Below are positions 1 through 10,106 of a stretch of 64,000 nt of DNA, in pieces. Source of the stretch: Idiomarina sp. (GTDB lineage Bacteria; Pseudomonadota; Gammaproteobacteria; Enterobacterales; Alteromonadaceae). Position 1 is the first letter of the stretch. Every line of letters begins with the position of its first letter. The DNA lies in assembly GCA_022565355.1 (NCBI GenBank), contig JAIUMU010000001.1, forward strand, positions 372,001-436,000, read 5' to 3'. Both the position numbers and the translations under genes were made by a program. Below the pieces are notes generated by a model. That model made no database searches. It saw only the letters and a program-made list of their open reading frames with translations, and had not been told where the DNA came from.

Positions 1-225
1 GCAGCGCACGTCATGCTGGCTCTTAGGATAGAGCACAGCTTGCGGAAGCTGTTGATAGATACTGTTATCCGTTGCAGCAACCATACGGCCACCGTAACTG
101 ATATCAATGTCACCGATAAAACCTGCTTGCTCAAGCGCGTTTACAAAGGCCTGTATTTCACCAGGCACTTGAGAATATTCATTTAATACCGGTAACCGGT
201 TGGCCACTACCAACAACCCCCACAT
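1..225 (-). CDS. ydiJ: YdiJ-like FAD-linked oxidase, N-terminal fragment
   Basis: The frame runs off the left edge, leaving only the first 75 residues. They resemble the start of E. coli YdiJ, a large FAD-binding oxidoreductase with a C-terminal iron-sulfur domain: a leading helix, then a block containing SYGGRMVAATDNSIYQQLPQ and a YPKS motif just before the FAD-binding fold would begin. The gene lies only 9 bases downstream of ppsA on the same strand, so it could be read from the ppsA transcript; in E. coli the two genes are also near neighbours. The start is uncertain: ATG at 225 has no clear ribosome site, and GTG at 207 follows a G-rich stretch. Family assignment is from recalled similarity of the N-terminus only. 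Confidence 0.72.
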   Translation of the reverse strand, partial: MWGLLVVANRLPVLNEYSQVPGEIQAFVNALEQAGFIGDIDISYGGRMVAATDNSIYQQLPQAVLYPKSQHDVRC

Positions 226-234
226 TTTTGCATG

Positions 235-2619
235 TTATTTATTTAACTCTTTATCCAAGAACAACCAAGTATCGAGCACAGAATCAGGATTTAGTGAAAT
301 GGAATCAATTCCCTGCTCTACTAACCAAAACGCAAAATCTGGATGATCGGATGGGCCCTGGCCACAAATTCCAACATATTTCCCACGTTTCTTAGCCGTT
401 TGAATCGCCATCGATAGTAATGCCTTTACTGCTTCATTACGCTCATCAAATAAATGCGCAATCAGGCCTGAATCCCGATCTAAACCAAGGGTAAGCTGGG
501 TTAAATCGTTTGAACCAATAGAGAAGCCATCAAAAATATCGAGAAACTTATCAGCTAGCACAGCATTTGATGGTAATTCACACATCATAATTACCCGCAA
601 GCCATTCTCACCTTGGCGTAAACCATGCTTGGCCAATAATTCAATTACCTTGCGCCCTTCATCTAAAGTGCGCACGAATGGAATCATGATTTCTACGTTG
701 GTAAGGCCCATATCATTACGAACCCGCTTGATGGCTTCGCATTCTAGAGCAAAACACTCAGTGAAATCTGGTGCTAAGTAGCGCGCAGCTCCGCGGAAGC
801 CCAACATTGGATTTTCTTCTTCCGGTTCATATTGGCGCCCACCAATTAAATTCGCATATTCGTTAGTTTTAAAATCCGACATCCGCACGATAACGCGCTC
901 TGGTGCAAATGAAGCACCAATGGTGGCAATGCCTTCTACTAAACGTTGAATGTAAAACTCACGCGGGCTTTCATAGCCAGCGATCATATCGTTTATTAAT
1001 GCCTGCAGCTCTAATGTTTGCTCTTCAAAATGCAACAGTGCCTTTGGGTGCACACCAATCATGCGATTAATAATGAACTCTAAACGGGCTAAGCCAACGC
1101 CGGCGTGCGGCAAGCGAGCAAAATCAAATGCCCGATCCGGATTACCCACATTTTGCATAATCTTAAATGGCAGTGCGGGCATATTCCCCACTTCCGATTT
1201 GGTTACTTCAAACTCTAAAATGCCGCTATAAATGTTGCCAGTATCACCCTCGGCACAAGAAACAGTAACCTCTGCGCCATCAGCAATCTTTTTCGTTGCA
1301 TCACCACAACCCACTACTGCAGGAATGCCCAACTCGCGCGCTATAATTGCCGCATGGCAAGTACGGCCACCACGATTGGTAACGATTGCTGAAGCACGCT
1401 TCATAATCGGTTCCCAATCAGGGTCGGTCATGTCGGCAATTAATACATCGCCCGGTTGCACCTGATCCATTTCATCGATTGATTTAAGCACCCGCGCTTT
1501 ACCGCTACCAATTTTCTGACCAATCGCTCGGCCGGTAGTAATAATTTCGGAATCAGCTTTTAAAGCAAAACGTTCAATACTATTTCCCGATTCGTTAGAA
1601 CGCACGGTTTCTGGACGTGCCTGCACAATATACAGCTTGCCATCAACACCATCTTTAGCCCATTCGATATCCATCGGCCGGCCATAATGCTGCTCAATAA
1701 TCACCGCTTGTTTCGCAAGCTCTAAAATTTCCGCATCCGTTAATGAAAACTGTTTCTGGCGTTCAATATCGATATCTTGAATCGTTACTTGTTTACCATG
1801 CGCTGCATCATTGGAGTAAACCATTTCAATTTTTTTACTTCCCATGGTGCGGCGAATTACTGCTGGCTTACCCGCTGCTAGGGTTGGTTTATGCACAAAG
1901 AACTCATCTGGGTTTACCGCGCCTTGCACTACCATTTCACCCAAACCATAAGAAGAGGTAATAAACACCACCTGATCGAAACCAGATTCGGTATCAATGG
2001 TAAACATAACACCGGAAGCCGCCAAATCACTGCGTACCATGCGTTGCACGCCGGCTGATAACGCTACACCACGGTGGTCGTAGCCTTGGTGCACACGATA
2101 AGAAATGGCCCGATCATTAAATAAAGACGCAAACACATGCTTGATTGCCTCCATAACCGCATCAATACCTTTTACGTTCAAAAAGGTTTCTTGCTGGCCG
2201 GCAAAGGAAGCATCAGGCATATCTTCAGCAGTAGCCGAGCTACGAACTGCGAAACTGGCCTCGGCATAACCACCGCTGAGTTCATCATAGGCGGCACGAA
2301 TTGCGGCATCTAGCTCAGGTGTAAATGGCGTATCAATAATCCATTGGCGAATCGTAGTGCCTGCAGCACCCAATGCTTTAATATCATCTACATCAAGGGT
2401 ATCAAGAATGTCGTGAATACGATCGTTTAAGCCACTTTGCTCAAGAAAGGTGTTGAATGCATGAGAAGTTGTTGCAAAACCACCAGGAACCGTAACGCCA
2501 GCCCCCGCCAAGTTACTAATCATCTCTCCCAGAGAGGCATTTTTGCCGCCAACCCGGTTTACGTCATCCATTCCTAGGTGTTGATACCAAAGTACGTTGT
2601 CGTTTGCAGATTCTTGCAC
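235..2619 (-). CDS. ppsA: Phosphoenolpyruvate synthase
   Basis: Converts pyruvate, ATP and water to PEP, AMP and phosphate, the entry step of gluconeogenesis from three-carbon acids. The 794 residues match the family length. The ATP-grasp domain fills about residues 15-340. The swivelling phosphohistidine domain has GGRTCHAA with catalytic His422 and the neighbouring Thr420. The C-terminal PEP/pyruvate barrel contains [10 protein letters not shown] and GICGQGPSD. The start is GTG at 2619, preceded by AAGGAT at good spacing, and places the protein start as in E. coli. Thr420 is the position expected to be modified by PpsR, whose gene is transcribed divergently 115 bases away, so enzyme and regulator are paired here. 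Confidence 0.97.
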   Translation of the reverse strand: MQESANDNVLWYQHLGMDDVNRVGGKNASLGEMISNLAGAGVTVPGGFATTSHAFNTFLEQSGLNDRIHDILDTLDVDDIKALGAAGTTIRQWIIDTPFTPELDAAIRAAYDELSGGYAEASFAVRSSATAEDMPDASFAGQQETFLNVKGIDAVMEAIKHVFASLFNDRAISYRVHQGYDHRGVALSAGVQRMVRSDLAASGVMFTIDTESGFDQVVFITSSYGLGEMVVQGAVNPDEFFVHKPTLAAGKPAVIRRTMGSKKIEMVYSNDAAHGKQVTIQDIDIERQKQFSLTDAEILELAKQAVIIEQHYGRPMDIEWAKDGVDGKLYIVQARPETVRSNESGNSIERFALKADSEIITTGRAIGQKIGSGKARVLKSIDEMDQVQPGDVLIADMTDPDWEPIMKRASAIVTNRGGRTCHAAIIARELGIPAVVGCGDATKKIADGAEVTVSCAEGDTGNIYSGILEFEVTKSEVGNMPALPFKIMQNVGNPDRAFDFARLPHAGVGLARLEFIINRMIGVHPKALLHFEEQTLELQALINDMIAGYESPREFYIQRLVEGIATIGASFAPERVIVRMSDFKTNEYANLIGGRQYEPEEENPMLGFRGAARYLAPDFTECFALECEAIKRVRNDMGLTNVEIMIPFVRTLDEGRKVIELLAKHGLRQGENGLRVIMMCELPSNAVLADKFLDIFDGFSIGSNDLTQLTLGLDRDSGLIAHLFDERNEAVKALLSMAIQTAKKRGKYVGICGQGPSDHPDFAFWLVEQGIDSISLNPDSVLDTWLFLDKELNK

Positions 2620-2734
2620 GGTGTAATCCTTAATGTGTCGGGGGAATTATCCAGCTAAAATTGATAAAGGTATTTTACACGTTGGGGCGCAACAAGTTAA
2701 CATTTGAATTACACTCATTTAAGGCAATTTCACA

Positions 2735-3541
2735 ATGCGCACAGCTTTTTATATTTCTGACGGCACGGCCCTTACCTCTGAAACCTTTGGTCATGCGATT
2801 TTATCGCTGTTCCCAGTGAAGTTTGAGCATAAAACACTACCGTTTATTGATGATGAGGATAAAGCCCTCAGAGCCGTAGAGGAAATTAATAGTGCGTTTG
2901 CTGATAATAATGAGAAGCCATTGATTTTTCACACCTTTGTAGATCCAAAAATAAAGAATATCATCACCAATAGTGCGGGAGTAAGCTACGATTTCTTAGA
3001 CCACTACGTAGCTCCGGTACAAGCGGAGTTGGGGGTTGATGCACAACCAAAAACGAATCGTACGCATGGCTTAAACCAAGATTACAATTTTCGTATCGAT
3101 GCAATTAACTATACATTGGAAAATGATGATGGTGTTACTACGCGTAACTATCACGAAGCCGATATCATTTTAGTAGGCGCCTCGCGCACGGGTAAAACTC
3201 CTACCTGTATCTATTTGGCGCTACAATACGGAATTAAAGCAGCAAATTACCCGCTTACCGAAGAAGATATGGGCCGAATCGAGCTGCCTTACGATTTAAA
3301 AATGCATCGGCATAAGCTGTTCGGCCTCACCATTGATCCAGAGCGCCTGCAGAATATTCGTGAAGCACGGCGCGCCAATAGCCGCTATTCTTCGATGGAG
3401 CAGTGTGCATTAGAGATTAATGAAATTGAAAGCATCTTCCGCCAAGAAGCCATTCCATATTTAAACTCCACACATGCATCTGTTGAAGAAATTGCGGCTA
3501 AAATCATGACCACAGCGAAGCTAAAGCGCCACCGTTACTAA
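2735..3541 (+). CDS. ppsR: PEP synthase regulatory protein (kinase/pyrophosphorylase)
   Basis: A DUF299-family bifunctional enzyme: ADP-dependent phosphorylation of the threonine next to the catalytic histidine inactivates PEP synthase, and phosphate-dependent removal reactivates it. The 268 residues are close to the roughly 277 of E. coli PpsR. The nucleotide-binding loop GASRTGKT is at residues 148-155, and the conserved N-terminal FYISDGTA and later DHYVAPVQ segments are present. The gene is divergent from ppsA and ends 6 bases before the converging DUF1338 gene. The function is well supported by family and by the neighbouring target enzyme. Confidence 0.95.
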   Translation: MRTAFYISDGTALTSETFGHAILSLFPVKFEHKTLPFIDDEDKALRAVEEINSAFADNNEKPLIFHTFVDPKIKNIITNSAGVSYDFLDHYVAPVQAELGVDAQPKTNRTHGLNQDYNFRIDAINYTLENDDGVTTRNYHEADIILVGASRTGKTPTCIYLALQYGIKAANYPLTEEDMGRIELPYDLKMHRHKLFGLTIDPERLQNIREARRANSRYSSMEQCALEINEIESIFRQEAIPYLNSTHASVEEIAAKIMTTAKLKRHRY

Positions 3542-3547
3542 ACAAAA

Positions 3548-4360
3548 TTATTGCTTGGCGTTCGTGCTTTCAAAGATTTTATCCGCTGAAGCAGCTACGA
3601 AGCCGGTGTATAGCTTACCTTCGGTAATTTCGTAGCGCTTCGCAAACTCATAAAAACAGCTTGGAATGATGGCCACACGATCACTGAAGTTCACCTTGAT
3701 TTGATCCGCCATAGTTGAGGATTGCTCAAGAAACACCGCTGGCGAGCCTTTGATTTCGCCACCCGAGCTGTTCAAGGTGAAACCTGCTTCTTTTAAGCGC
3801 TCGTTCACGCTTTCCAGCGTGCTATAACCAGGCAGCTCATTTACACTCACGGTGAAATGGTTAGCACAGAATCCGAATGCACTCATCCAAGCCGCATATT
3901 CGCTCTCTTCCAGCAGCAACTGATATTGCTCGTAGGTAACATGCCAGTGAGTACCAGAATATAAGAACTCAGGCTCAAACACCTTGTTAGTATCAATGCT
4001 ACCAACCATTGTATGTACGATTTCTTGCAATTCTGATGAAAACTCTTCCACCAACAATTCGCTAATAAAAATTTTCGGTAGTTTTGGATCCGCGTGCTCA
4101 AAGTGCTTAGCGCGCAGCTTTTTCTCAGCAAAGTGATAATCACCATTGGCGAAATAGCCCATTTTCACAAAATGTTTCGCTAATACATCAAGGTTCACTG
4201 GTGCAATGTTAAAGGTACGAAATGCAACATGATCATTTACGATGGTTTGCCCTTCCGCTAACACGTTATGTACTTTCGCTGCTGAAGGGGTTCGCTTAAT
4301 ATAATCCGCCCATAGCGCATCAAAAAACTGATAAGCGGCAGTAGTATTGGTTTGGTTCAT
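3548..4360 (-). CDS. DUF1338 family protein, likely 2-oxoadipate dioxygenase/decarboxylase-type enzyme
   Basis: A 270-residue member of the DUF1338 family, which includes HglS, an Fe(II) enzyme that oxidatively decarboxylates 2-oxoadipate to 2-hydroxyglutarate in lysine breakdown. Plausible metal ligands by analogy are His44 (NDHVAFRTF), His168 (CANHFTVSV) and Glu238 (FYEFAKR). GGEIKGSPAVFLEQ near residue 200 would line the pocket. It is much shorter than E. coli YdcJ (about 447 residues), so the substrate may differ. The ATG at 4360 follows GAGGAG. No lysine catabolic gene is nearby; the neighbours are ppsR (convergent) and the DAHP synthase gene 180 bases upstream. The family is clear, the reaction inferred. 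Confidence 0.8.
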   Translation of the reverse strand: MNQTNTTAAYQFFDALWADYIKRTPSAAKVHNVLAEGQTIVNDHVAFRTFNIAPVNLDVLAKHFVKMGYFANGDYHFAEKKLRAKHFEHADPKLPKIFISELLVEEFSSELQEIVHTMVGSIDTNKVFEPEFLYSGTHWHVTYEQYQLLLEESEYAAWMSAFGFCANHFTVSVNELPGYSTLESVNERLKEAGFTLNSSGGEIKGSPAVFLEQSSTMADQIKVNFSDRVAIIPSCFYEFAKRYEITEGKLYTGFVAASADKIFESTNAKQ

Positions 4361-4539
4361 TGCACATCTCCTCTCTAACAGGTACCAAGCAATAGCGTTC
4401 GGAACAGGCCAGAACGAATGAAAGTGGTGTTATTAAGGCGCGCATTATACGCGAATTGGCAGGAAAGTTAATGGCCAATTTGTGTGCACTGAACAGCAGT
4501 TCGGCCCAGTACACACAAACCAGCATAATACCGTGGAGT

Positions 4540-5889
4540 TTAAGTAGTACGGGCCTTACTTAATGATTCTGAAACTAAGAAGGCCAGCTCTAAAACCTGA
4601 TCAGCATTTAAGCGTGGATCGCATTGGGTAAGATAACGCTCGGCTAAATCATCTTGCGATATTTTGTATGCGCCGCCGGTGCATTCAGTAACGTTTTCAC
4701 CCGTCATTTCCAAGTGAATACCACCCGCATAACTACCTTCCGCTTTATGCACCGCAAAGAACTGGCGGATCTCACGAATAATGGCGTCAAAATCACGGGT
4801 TTTATAGCCACTACTGGCCTTAACTGTATTGCCGTGCATAGGATCGCTAGACCACACCACATTGCGCCCTTCTTGCTGCACTCGGCGAATTAAGCGTGGT
4901 AGGTTATCGGCAAGTTTATCGGCCCCCATACGGGTAATAAAGGTTAACCGCCCTGCTTCATTATTCGGATTCAACGTATCCATTAGTGCCATCAGCTCAT
5001 CTTCTGTAGCCGTTGGCCCAATTTTCACTCCCACTGGATTGTTAATGCCACGGAAAAACTCCATGTGCGCATGATCCAGTTGCCGCGTACGCTCACCCAT
5101 CCACACCATGTGTGCAGAACAGTTATATGGCATACCGGTAAGGCTATCTGTGCGCGTTAACGCTTCCTCATACGGCAGCAACAACGCTTCGTGAGAGGTA
5201 AATAATTCGGTTTCATGAATTGTTGGATGCGTTTCCGCAGTAATTCCCAACACTTCCATGAATCGTAATGCCTCTTCAATCCGCTCCGCAATTGCTTGGT
5301 ACTTTTCTTTCATTGGATTTGCATTAATGAAACCCATATTCCACTTATGCACTTTATGCAAATCAGCGAAACCACCCTGAGCAAAAGCTCTTAGCAAGTT
5401 CAAGCTGGCAGCCGAATGGTGATAAGCAGTAAGCATGCGTTGCGGATCTGGCTGGCGAGCACTATCCGTGAACTCAGCGCCATTAATAATATCGCCTCGG
5501 TAGCTCGGCAAGGATACGCCATCAATTACTTCGTCATCACTAGACCGCGGCTTCGCAAATTGCCCGGCCATGCGGGCAACCTTTACTACAGGCACTTCGC
5601 CTGCAAAGGTCATTACGATAGCCATTTGCAACATCACTTTGAAGGTGTCACGAATTTTTGGGGCCGTAAAATCGCGAAACGATTCGGCGCAATCACCACC
5701 TTGTAGCAAAAAGGCATTGCCTTGGCACACATCGCCCAAATGGCTTTGTAACCGACGGATTTCTTCAGCAAACACTAACGGTGGATAACGCTTCAATTGC
5801 GATTCCACAGTGGCAAGTACTGCTTGATCTGCGTATGTAGGTTGCTGTTGAATCGGAAATTTCCGCCAGCTATCAGGTGTCCACTGCAT
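4540..5889 (-). CDS. 3-deoxy-7-phosphoheptulonate synthase, class II
   Basis: Catalyses the first shikimate-pathway step, condensing PEP with erythrose 4-phosphate. This is the class II (plant-type) enzyme, unrelated in sequence to the enterobacterial AroF/G/H class I isozymes. In 449 residues it has [11 protein letters not shown] with the metal-binding Cys67, [38 protein letters not shown] and the C-terminal [18 protein letters not shown]. There is no extra regulatory domain; class II enzymes carry allosteric elements within the catalytic chain. The nearby PEP synthase could feed it, but no operon link is visible. I leave the symbol empty because aroG, aroF and aroH are used inconsistently for this class. 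Confidence 0.93.
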   Translation of the reverse strand: MQWTPDSWRKFPIQQQPTYADQAVLATVESQLKRYPPLVFAEEIRRLQSHLGDVCQGNAFLLQGGDCAESFRDFTAPKIRDTFKVMLQMAIVMTFAGEVPVVKVARMAGQFAKPRSSDDEVIDGVSLPSYRGDIINGAEFTDSARQPDPQRMLTAYHHSAASLNLLRAFAQGGFADLHKVHKWNMGFINANPMKEKYQAIAERIEEALRFMEVLGITAETHPTIHETELFTSHEALLLPYEEALTRTDSLTGMPYNCSAHMVWMGERTRQLDHAHMEFFRGINNPVGVKIGPTATEDELMALMDTLNPNNEAGRLTFITRMGADKLADNLPRLIRRVQQEGRNVVWSSDPMHGNTVKASSGYKTRDFDAIIREIRQFFAVHKAEGSYAGGIHLEMTGENVTECTGGAYKISQDDLAERYLTQCDPRLNADQVLELAFLVSESLSKARTT

Positions 5890-5987
5890 AATACGTTCCT
5901 TTCACTACTTATAATCAGGAGAACATTGAATGTATCTGCGTGGGCAAAGGATTGCAACGCAAATTCGGGGTTTTTGACCACTTCAAA

Positions 5988-6626
5988 TTATTTTGGCCGT
6001 GAAATCTCTAAAATAGAGCCTAAGCAGCCATATTGGTCAGCACCCAAGCGTGCTAGAGGTTGTACTTTTAGAGCGTCAACAATAATTCGTTCAGATACAT
6101 CACCATTACTTCTTTCCTTACGCTGGATTTCGCTAACGCGATCATCAATAAACACCCGTTCGATTTTTCCGAACACTAATGTTTGCGGCGCACCAGGCAC
6201 ATCTTGTAAAGAATGTAACTTACATCCAAAAGCAATGGCGCAGCTTTCCAGCCGAGGTAATGGAAAGCCCTCGAAGGGCACTGTAGCTAGGCCCAAATCC
6301 GCAAGCTCGCTTTGTTCGGCAGGCAAAGTGCGTGACGTTTCCGTAACTTCTCTAGCCAAAGATTGGGGTGCAATATGCACCACAAAATACGGATTCTTGG
6401 CAATGTTTACCTTGGTATCCTTGCCTTCATTTTGGGTTTTATTGCCCACGGAAAACATCAACAACGGCGGTTCACTTGAAACCGCCGTAAAGTATGAAAA
6501 TGGGGCTAAATTCAAATGTCCGAGCTGATGTTCACTTAATACCCATGCAACAGGCCGCGGAATCAGCGTTTGCGTCATCAAATGGTAGATCGCCGTGGCA
6601 TTTTGCTGCTGTAGATCAACAATCAT
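5988..6626 (-). CDS. Flavin reductase-like FMN-binding split-barrel protein
   Basis: A 212-residue protein with the flavin reductase-like split barrel. The N-terminus has the typical LIPRPVAWV strand with NLAPFSYFTAVS, where FMN phosphate is bound in relatives, followed by PPLLMFSVGN and KDTKVNIAKNPYFVVHI. Relatives use FMN to reduce flavins or act as oxidoreductases of unknown substrate; the sequence alone does not settle which. Its ATG overlaps the htpX stop by one base (TAATG), so it is translated from the htpX message and may be co-induced with it by membrane or heat stress. The function beyond flavin binding is unassigned. Confidence 0.85.
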   Translation of the reverse strand: MIVDLQQQNATAIYHLMTQTLIPRPVAWVLSEHQLGHLNLAPFSYFTAVSSEPPLLMFSVGNKTQNEGKDTKVNIAKNPYFVVHIAPQSLAREVTETSRTLPAEQSELADLGLATVPFEGFPLPRLESCAIAFGCKLHSLQDVPGAPQTLVFGKIERVFIDDRVSEIQRKERSNGDVSERIIVDALKVQPLARLGADQYGCLGSILEISRPK

Positions 6627-7510
6627 TAAAATCTCCTGGCACGCAATGCTGCAATGCGTTTCTCGATCGGTGGATGGGTCATCATTAGTTCACTTTTGGT
6701 GAGTTTTCCCTTAATACCAAACGCTAGCATTTTATCATCTAGCTGCGATTCACGCCCTTGCGATAAGCGCTGTAATGCGGCAATCATTTTCGGTGCGCCT
6801 ACTAAACGCGCAGCACCTGCATCGGCTCGATATTCCCGTTGGCGGGAAAAATAAAACACGATTAAGCTCGCCAGTGCACCAAAAACAATCTCAAACAAAA
6901 TAACCAAACCAAAGTAAGCAAAGCCCCCGCCGCCATGATGGCTACCACCTTGTTGATTGCCTCTTAACGCGCTGTTAATCAGCCCTGCCAATGCGCGGGC
7001 TAAGAAAATCACGAAGGTATTTACTACCCCTTGAATCAAGGTAAGCGTTACCATATCACCATTAGCTACATGGCTTACCTCATGTGCAAGCACCGCCTCT
7101 ACTTCGTCTTTATTCATGCTGCGCAATAAACCGGTAGAAACGGCAACTAACGAACTATTCTTTGTTGCACCCGTGGCAAATGCATTTGGTTCCGGCGAAT
7201 CATAAATAGCGACTTCCGGCATTTTTATTTGTGCTTGTTGGGCCTGCCGCGCAACAGTATTTAATAACCAGCGCTCAACATCGTTGCCTGGCTGTTCAAT
7301 AACCCGCGCTCGGGTAGAACGTTTTGCCATCCATTTGGACATAAATAACGAGATAAACGCGCCACCAAAGCCAAAAACCGCCGCAAAGACCAATAACCCG
7401 GTGTAGCTGCCGAAATCGACCCCAAACACCGACATTAGAACACTCATTACAATACTTAGCACAACCAAAATGGCTAAGTTTGTGGCTAAAAATAATACTA
7501 CTCGTTTCAT
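6626..7510 (-). CDS. htpX: Membrane zinc metalloprotease HtpX
   Basis: An inner-membrane M48 protease that cleaves damaged or misassembled membrane proteins and works beside FtsH. The 294 residues match E. coli HtpX. Two N-terminal membrane segments (about residues 4-28 and 35-57) are followed by the zinc motif HEVSH at 143-147, two further hydrophobic segments around 155-205, and the third-ligand region [15 protein letters not shown] Gly/His-rich loop (GGSHHGGGG) lies between the last two segments. A sigma-32-like promoter lies upstream at 7546-7574. The flavin reductase gene follows with a one-base overlap. Confidence 0.96.
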   Translation of the reverse strand: MKRVVLFLATNLAILVVLSIVMSVLMSVFGVDFGSYTGLLVFAAVFGFGGAFISLFMSKWMAKRSTRARVIEQPGNDVERWLLNTVARQAQQAQIKMPEVAIYDSPEPNAFATGATKNSSLVAVSTGLLRSMNKDEVEAVLAHEVSHVANGDMVTLTLIQGVVNTFVIFLARALAGLINSALRGNQQGGSHHGGGGFAYFGLVILFEIVFGALASLIVFYFSRQREYRADAGAARLVGAPKMIAALQRLSQGRESQLDDKMLAFGIKGKLTKSELMMTHPPIEKRIAALRARRF

Positions 7511-7528
7511 TACTTGTTCCCCGAAACA

Positions 7529-7574
7529 ATTATACCTGCCCTTTTATATTTGCTCTGCCGCAACAGTTTTCAAG
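7529..7574 (-). promoter_or_regulatory. htpX promoter region with sigma-32-like and sigma-70-like elements
   Basis: Read on the minus strand, an exact CTTGAAA (7568-7574) is separated by 14 bases from GCAAATAT (7546-7553). This fits the heat-shock sigma-32 pattern CTTGAAA, 13-15 bases, CCCATnT, although the -10 half is only a partial match. A separate exact TATAAT lies at 7529-7534 without a clear -35, so a vegetative start is also possible. htpX is a known heat-shock gene in E. coli. Assigned by eye. Confidence 0.5.
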
Positions 7575-7660
7575 GGATCTTTTTGCTATTTTCATACCCT
7601 AGGTTTAAGCTTGCAGGCCATGAAATCAGTAGCCAAACCATCTTCAACAAAGGATTTCTC

Positions 7661-8392
7661 ATGCGTAATATGCTTCTTCTTAGTAGCTCTAAAGCTGGCA
7701 ATGGTAATTACTTGGAACACGCGGCACCTTGGTTAAGTGAGCATTTCGGCCAACGTAAGGTACTGTTTATTCCTTATGCCGGCGTAACCATGAGCCATGC
7801 CGATTATACAGCCCGCGTTCAGCAGGCCTTATCGAGAGAAATAAGGGGTGCTACAACAGATACGGTATTGAGCACTGTAAAGGTTCAAGGCATTAATGAA
7901 TTTAGTAACCCTAAACAGGCGTTGCTTGCCGCTGATGCCGTAGCCGTGGGCGGTGGCAATACCTTTGTGGTGCTCGATTACCTATATCGTTTGGGGTTGT
8001 TAGATATATTGCGCAAACGGATTCTTGCTGGCATGCCCTATGCTGGTTGGAGTGCAGGCTCGAACATTGCTGGCCCTAGCATACGCACTACCAACGACAT
8101 GCCCATTGTACAGCCACCCTCATTTCAGGCATTGGCAGCGGTGAACTTCCAATTGAATCCGCATTATTTTGATTCTCATCCGCCTGGCTTCCACGGCGAA
8201 ACCAGAGCTCAACGCCTTGCCGAGTTTATGGTACTCAACCCAGCCACCAGCGTTATTGGTATTCGCGAAGGTACGGCATTGAAAATCACCGATCGCAAAA
8301 TGCAATTACTCGGTGATTTAGATGGCGTGCTATTCCGTGATGGTAAATCGCAGGTGCTGCGCGCGGGAAGTGATTGTTCTACGTATCTTTAA
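7661..8392 (+). CDS. pepE: Dipeptidase E (alpha-aspartyl dipeptidase)
   Basis: A serine peptidase of family S51 that hydrolyses dipeptides with N-terminal aspartate in the cytoplasm. The frame is open upstream to 7514, but the family start corresponds to ATG at 7661, preceded by AAAGGA, giving 243 residues (E. coli PepE has 229). The catalytic serine is Ser131 in GWSAGSN, with Asp146 in TTNDMPIV and His168 in LNPHYF as likely partners. GGGNTF (97-102) and GETRAQRLAEF are also conserved. Transcribed divergently from htpX and convergent with bioD, which ends three bases away. Confidence 0.95.
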   Translation: MRNMLLLSSSKAGNGNYLEHAAPWLSEHFGQRKVLFIPYAGVTMSHADYTARVQQALSREIRGATTDTVLSTVKVQGINEFSNPKQALLAADAVAVGGGNTFVVLDYLYRLGLLDILRKRILAGMPYAGWSAGSNIAGPSIRTTNDMPIVQPPSFQALAAVNFQLNPHYFDSHPPGFHGETRAQRLAEFMVLNPATSVIGIREGTALKITDRKMQLLGDLDGVLFRDGKSQVLRAGSDCSTYL

Positions 8393-8395
8393 ATC

Positions 8396-9193
8396 TTAAA
8401 GCCCCAAAATATTCAGCATGTTTTGGGGTTTAGCCAGCTCAGCCGCTAACCACTGATCATGTGCCTTTTCTGTTCCTGCGGCTTGCGCAGGCGGATGCTG
8501 AGCATTACTTGCGCTATTACAGCTGCCCTGAGAAACGGCAAAGTGTGGTACTTCGGCAAGTAACGGCGCACCAATGCGCTGGGCAATACTGGCTATATTC
8601 TCTTGATAGAATGGCATCTGTTCAGGATTTACTTGATTGGCCACCCAGCCAGCCAGCGGCAAGCCACTTGCTTTAACCGCCATTGCGGTTAACAACGCAT
8701 GATTAATACACCCTAAGCGCATAGAAACCACTAAAATAACGGGCATCTGTGCAGCTACCACAAAATCAGCAAGATATTCGTTCTGATTAATCGGTAGTTG
8801 CCAGCCACCTGCGCCTTCACAAATTAATACATCCGCATCTAGCTTGGTAAGCTTGGTATAGGCTTGCAGTAAACTTGCCACTGATGGTGTTGGGGGATCA
8901 GGGCGAAGCTCTGCTGCAATATGGGGGGCAATCGGTGGCGCATAGGCAAACGGATTTACCTGCTCATAGGGCAAACTTACCGTAGCGTTTTTCTGTAGTG
9001 TGAGCGCATCGCTATTTCGCAGTTGTTGGCTTGTCTCTGTTGCAGTGCTAACGGTTTGTAGCTCGCACCCTGCAGCAATTGGTTTCATGGCAATGCTTGT
9101 GTATCCCTGCATTGCTAGCGCTTTCAGCACTAGAGCGGCTACTTCGGTTTTACCAGCATCGGTATCCGTTGCTGTTACAAAAAATGATTTCAT
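8396..9193 (-). CDS. bioD: Dethiobiotin synthetase
   Basis: Closes the ureido ring of dethiobiotin from 7,8-diaminononanoate, CO2 and ATP. The modified P-loop TATDTDAGKT is at residues 7-16. CEGAGGWQLPI carries the conserved acidic and glycine residues, and WVANQVNPE lies in the base-binding region. At 265 residues it is about 40 longer than E. coli BioD; the excess is a C-terminal stretch rich in Ser, Asn, Gln and Ala beginning QGSCNSASNAQ, probably disordered. It is the last gene of the leftward bioBFCD series, 76 bases after bioC. Confidence 0.95.
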   Translation of the reverse strand: MKSFFVTATDTDAGKTEVAALVLKALAMQGYTSIAMKPIAAGCELQTVSTATETSQQLRNSDALTLQKNATVSLPYEQVNPFAYAPPIAPHIAAELRPDPPTPSVASLLQAYTKLTKLDADVLICEGAGGWQLPINQNEYLADFVVAAQMPVILVVSMRLGCINHALLTAMAVKASGLPLAGWVANQVNPEQMPFYQENIASIAQRIGAPLLAEVPHFAVSQGSCNSASNAQHPPAQAAGTEKAHDQWLAAELAKPQNMLNILGL

Positions 9194-9269
9194 CTATACT
9201 TTTTCTCAACTTGAATAAGGCTATCTCATTGATAGTTATTTTGAATTTAACTAACTGCATAATTGAGCG

Positions 9270-10106
9270 TTATTTCTGGATCACAAAATACCCCAGTTGG
9301 TAATGCAAAGGTAACCCGAGTTCAGTACGAAATAATTCATAGCTATGCTGATGGCTTAGCCATTCTCTACTACTAAGTTGCGGTGCTGCATGAGTACGTT
9401 GCTGGTCCGCACCAATGCGGCTAATACTGCGTACTAATTCTTTTAAATTTGTAAACCAAGACGTTTCGCGCCGCTCTTCAATATAGCGCACTGAAAAGCC
9501 TGCTTGCTGCAGCCATGCTTGCCACTGCAGCAGGGTTGGCTGTGCGTTCACGCCATCTTGCGATAAGTAATCCCGCCGTAAATCAGCAAACGGCTGCAAA
9601 CTATTATTCAGTACGGTACTAATCCATGCCATACCACCAGGTGCTAGTACACGATACAACTCATGCAATAACTGTTGTGGCTGATTGCTCCATTGCACTG
9701 CTAGATTAGAATACAGCCCTGCTACCGAATCATTACCCAGTGGCAGTTGTTCCATGTCAGCTTGAAGAAAGCTTACTGTGCTGTTTGCAATACGTTGGCG
9801 CAATGATTCACTCGCTAAGCTCTGTTCCTGCGCCGCCTCTACCATGCCAGCGGCGATATCCACGCCCAGATAGTGCCGAGCGAGATCTGCCAGTTCAAGG
9901 CTGTTAACCCCCGGGCCACAACCAAGATCAAGTAAGGTTTCAAAGTGCGCGTTACTGGCCGTTATTTGCTGGCTAGCTAGCCCATCCTGTAGCAAATCCA
10001 GTAGGTAACGAGCGCTAATTTGCTGAACTTGGGCATGGTCAGCATACGCGAACGCCTGCTGAGTAAACCGCTTGGCTACTGCCGCTTTATCGTACTGTGC
10101 AAGCAT
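9270..10106 (-). CDS. bioC: Malonyl-ACP O-methyltransferase
   Basis: Methylates malonyl-ACP with S-adenosylmethionine so that the pimeloyl chain can be built by the fatty-acid cycle. The SAM motif I is LLDLGCGPGVNSLEL, with QADMEQLPL and YSNLAVQW downstream, typical of BioC. I start it at ATG 10106, which has AAGGAG 9 bases upstream and begins with the family-like [12 protein letters not shown]; the frame is open slightly further upstream to 10151. This gives 278 residues and a 20-base overlap with the end of bioF. No bioH, the esterase that removes the methyl group, is in this window. Confidence 0.93.
   Translation of the reverse strand: MLAQYDKAAVAKRFTQQAFAYADHAQVQQISARYLLDLLQDGLASQQITASNAHFETLLDLGCGPGVNSLELADLARHYLGVDIAAGMVEAAQEQSLASESLRQRIANSTVSFLQADMEQLPLGNDSVAGLYSNLAVQWSNQPQQLLHELYRVLAPGGMAWISTVLNNSLQPFADLRRDYLSQDGVNAQPTLLQWQAWLQQAGFSVRYIEERRETSWFTNLKELVRSISRIGADQQRTHAAPQLSSREWLSHQHSYELFRTELGLPLHYQLGYFVIQK

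Noticed and set aside
5797-6528. A 243-codon plus-strand frame across the DAHP synthase start and flavin reductase gene
   Set aside because: It lies antisense to two well-supported genes and shows no protein-like pattern.
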